In this document: positions 42,315-42,344 of the stretch, piece after piece
How the letters are laid out: each line of letters begins with the position of its first letter
How positions within the stretch are numbered: position 1 is the first letter of the stretch
Source: Omnitrophica bacterium RIFCSPLOWO2_12_FULL_50_11
GTDB taxonomy: Bacteria > Omnitrophota > Omnitrophia > Omnitrophales > Danuiimicrobiaceae
Direction of reading: 5' to 3'
NCBI GenBank assembly: GCA_001804315.1
Contig: MHFT01000028.1
Span: 42,544-84,887, forward strand
Length of the DNA stretch: 42,344 bases
Position numbers and translations under genes: made by a program
Notes under the pieces: model-generated
Databases searched by the model: none
Told to the model about the DNA's origin: nothing
Seen by the model: only the letters and a program-made list of their open reading frames with translations

Positions 42315-42344
42315 ACGGACTTGGGTCGCCGCGCCATCGTACCC
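42207..42344 (+). CDS. hicA: HicA-family mRNA interferase toxin (3' end outside window)
   Basis: 46 codons are visible: MPHLPQVSGTRVIRALQKAG, then FIPLRHSGSHAVLRHHTDLG. This is the canonical HicA start (LPxVSGxxVIRALxKAGF) with the catalytic His in GSHAVLRH. It is coupled to hicB (3-nt gap). The reading frame runs off the window edge, with about 15-30 residues expected to be missing. The first ATG of the opposite-strand giant ORF (42314) lies inside this gene, so that ATG is a doubtful start. Confidence 0.9.
   Translation, partial: MPHLPQVSGTRVIRALQKAGFIPLRHSGSHAVLRHHTDLGRRAIVP

Overview
The window looks like a chromosomal segment of a Gram-negative bacterium. It encodes outer-membrane beta-barrel-type proteins ending in Phe, a lipoprotein, and a complete-looking amino-acid biosynthesis operon. 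The combination of giant surface-protein ORFs, many REP/MITE-like repeats, several toxin-antitoxin (TA) modules and a recurrent R-S-E-x-R peptide recalls Candidatus Omnitrophota genomes. That placement is an inference from style and was not tested by a search.

Layout. (1) 1-8029, minus strand: a lipoprotein, a 1644-codon outer-membrane-type protein, a 521-residue beta-barrel-like protein, and dapB. (2) 8149-18570, minus: a 3473-residue secreted protein with YD-like segments, six Ca-binding DxNxDGxxDR (FG-GAP-like) repeats, a coiled coil, a C39-peptidase-like domain whose Cys appears replaced, and a long hydrophobic region. It has its own promoter and separates dapB from dapA. (3) 18794-30594, minus: an arginine/lysine operon transcribed argC-argJ-argB-argD-argF-argG-argH-lysA-dapF-dapA, with a consensus sigma70 promoter upstream of argC. 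REP-like hairpins occupy most intergenic gaps. (4) 30716-31411, plus: rnc (RNase III), divergent from argC and nearly leaderless. (5) 31412-32712: repeats plus a HicB-HicA pair whose hicA 3' end has been overwritten by a MITE. (6) 32883-42314, minus: two consecutive large ORFs (763 and 2379 codons) of unknown function that share the R-S-E-x-R peptide.

The most unusual part is region 6. The 2379-codon ORF contains an intein-type (Hint) domain at 38916-40127, with canonical N-terminal Cys and C-terminal His-Asn. At the place where homing inteins carry an endonuclease, it holds an antitoxin/RelE-type toxin pair on the opposite strand, and the host reading frame stays open across it. The same ORF is also open, antisense, through a plus-strand coiled-coil gene with its own promoter and ribosome binding site (37899-38258) and through a HicB-HicA module at its 5' end (41994 to the window edge). 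The host ORF has internal twin-arginine-like and transmembrane segments. Three of these follow closely behind R-S-E-x-R peptides, so it reads like a modular polyprotein that has collected antisense TA-type cassettes.

ArgJ with a Thr nucleophile and no argE suggests the cyclic acetyl-recycling route to ornithine. DapA, DapB, DapF and LysA are four steps of the meso-diaminopimelate/lysine route; the aminotransferase or succinylase/acetylase steps are not in the window.
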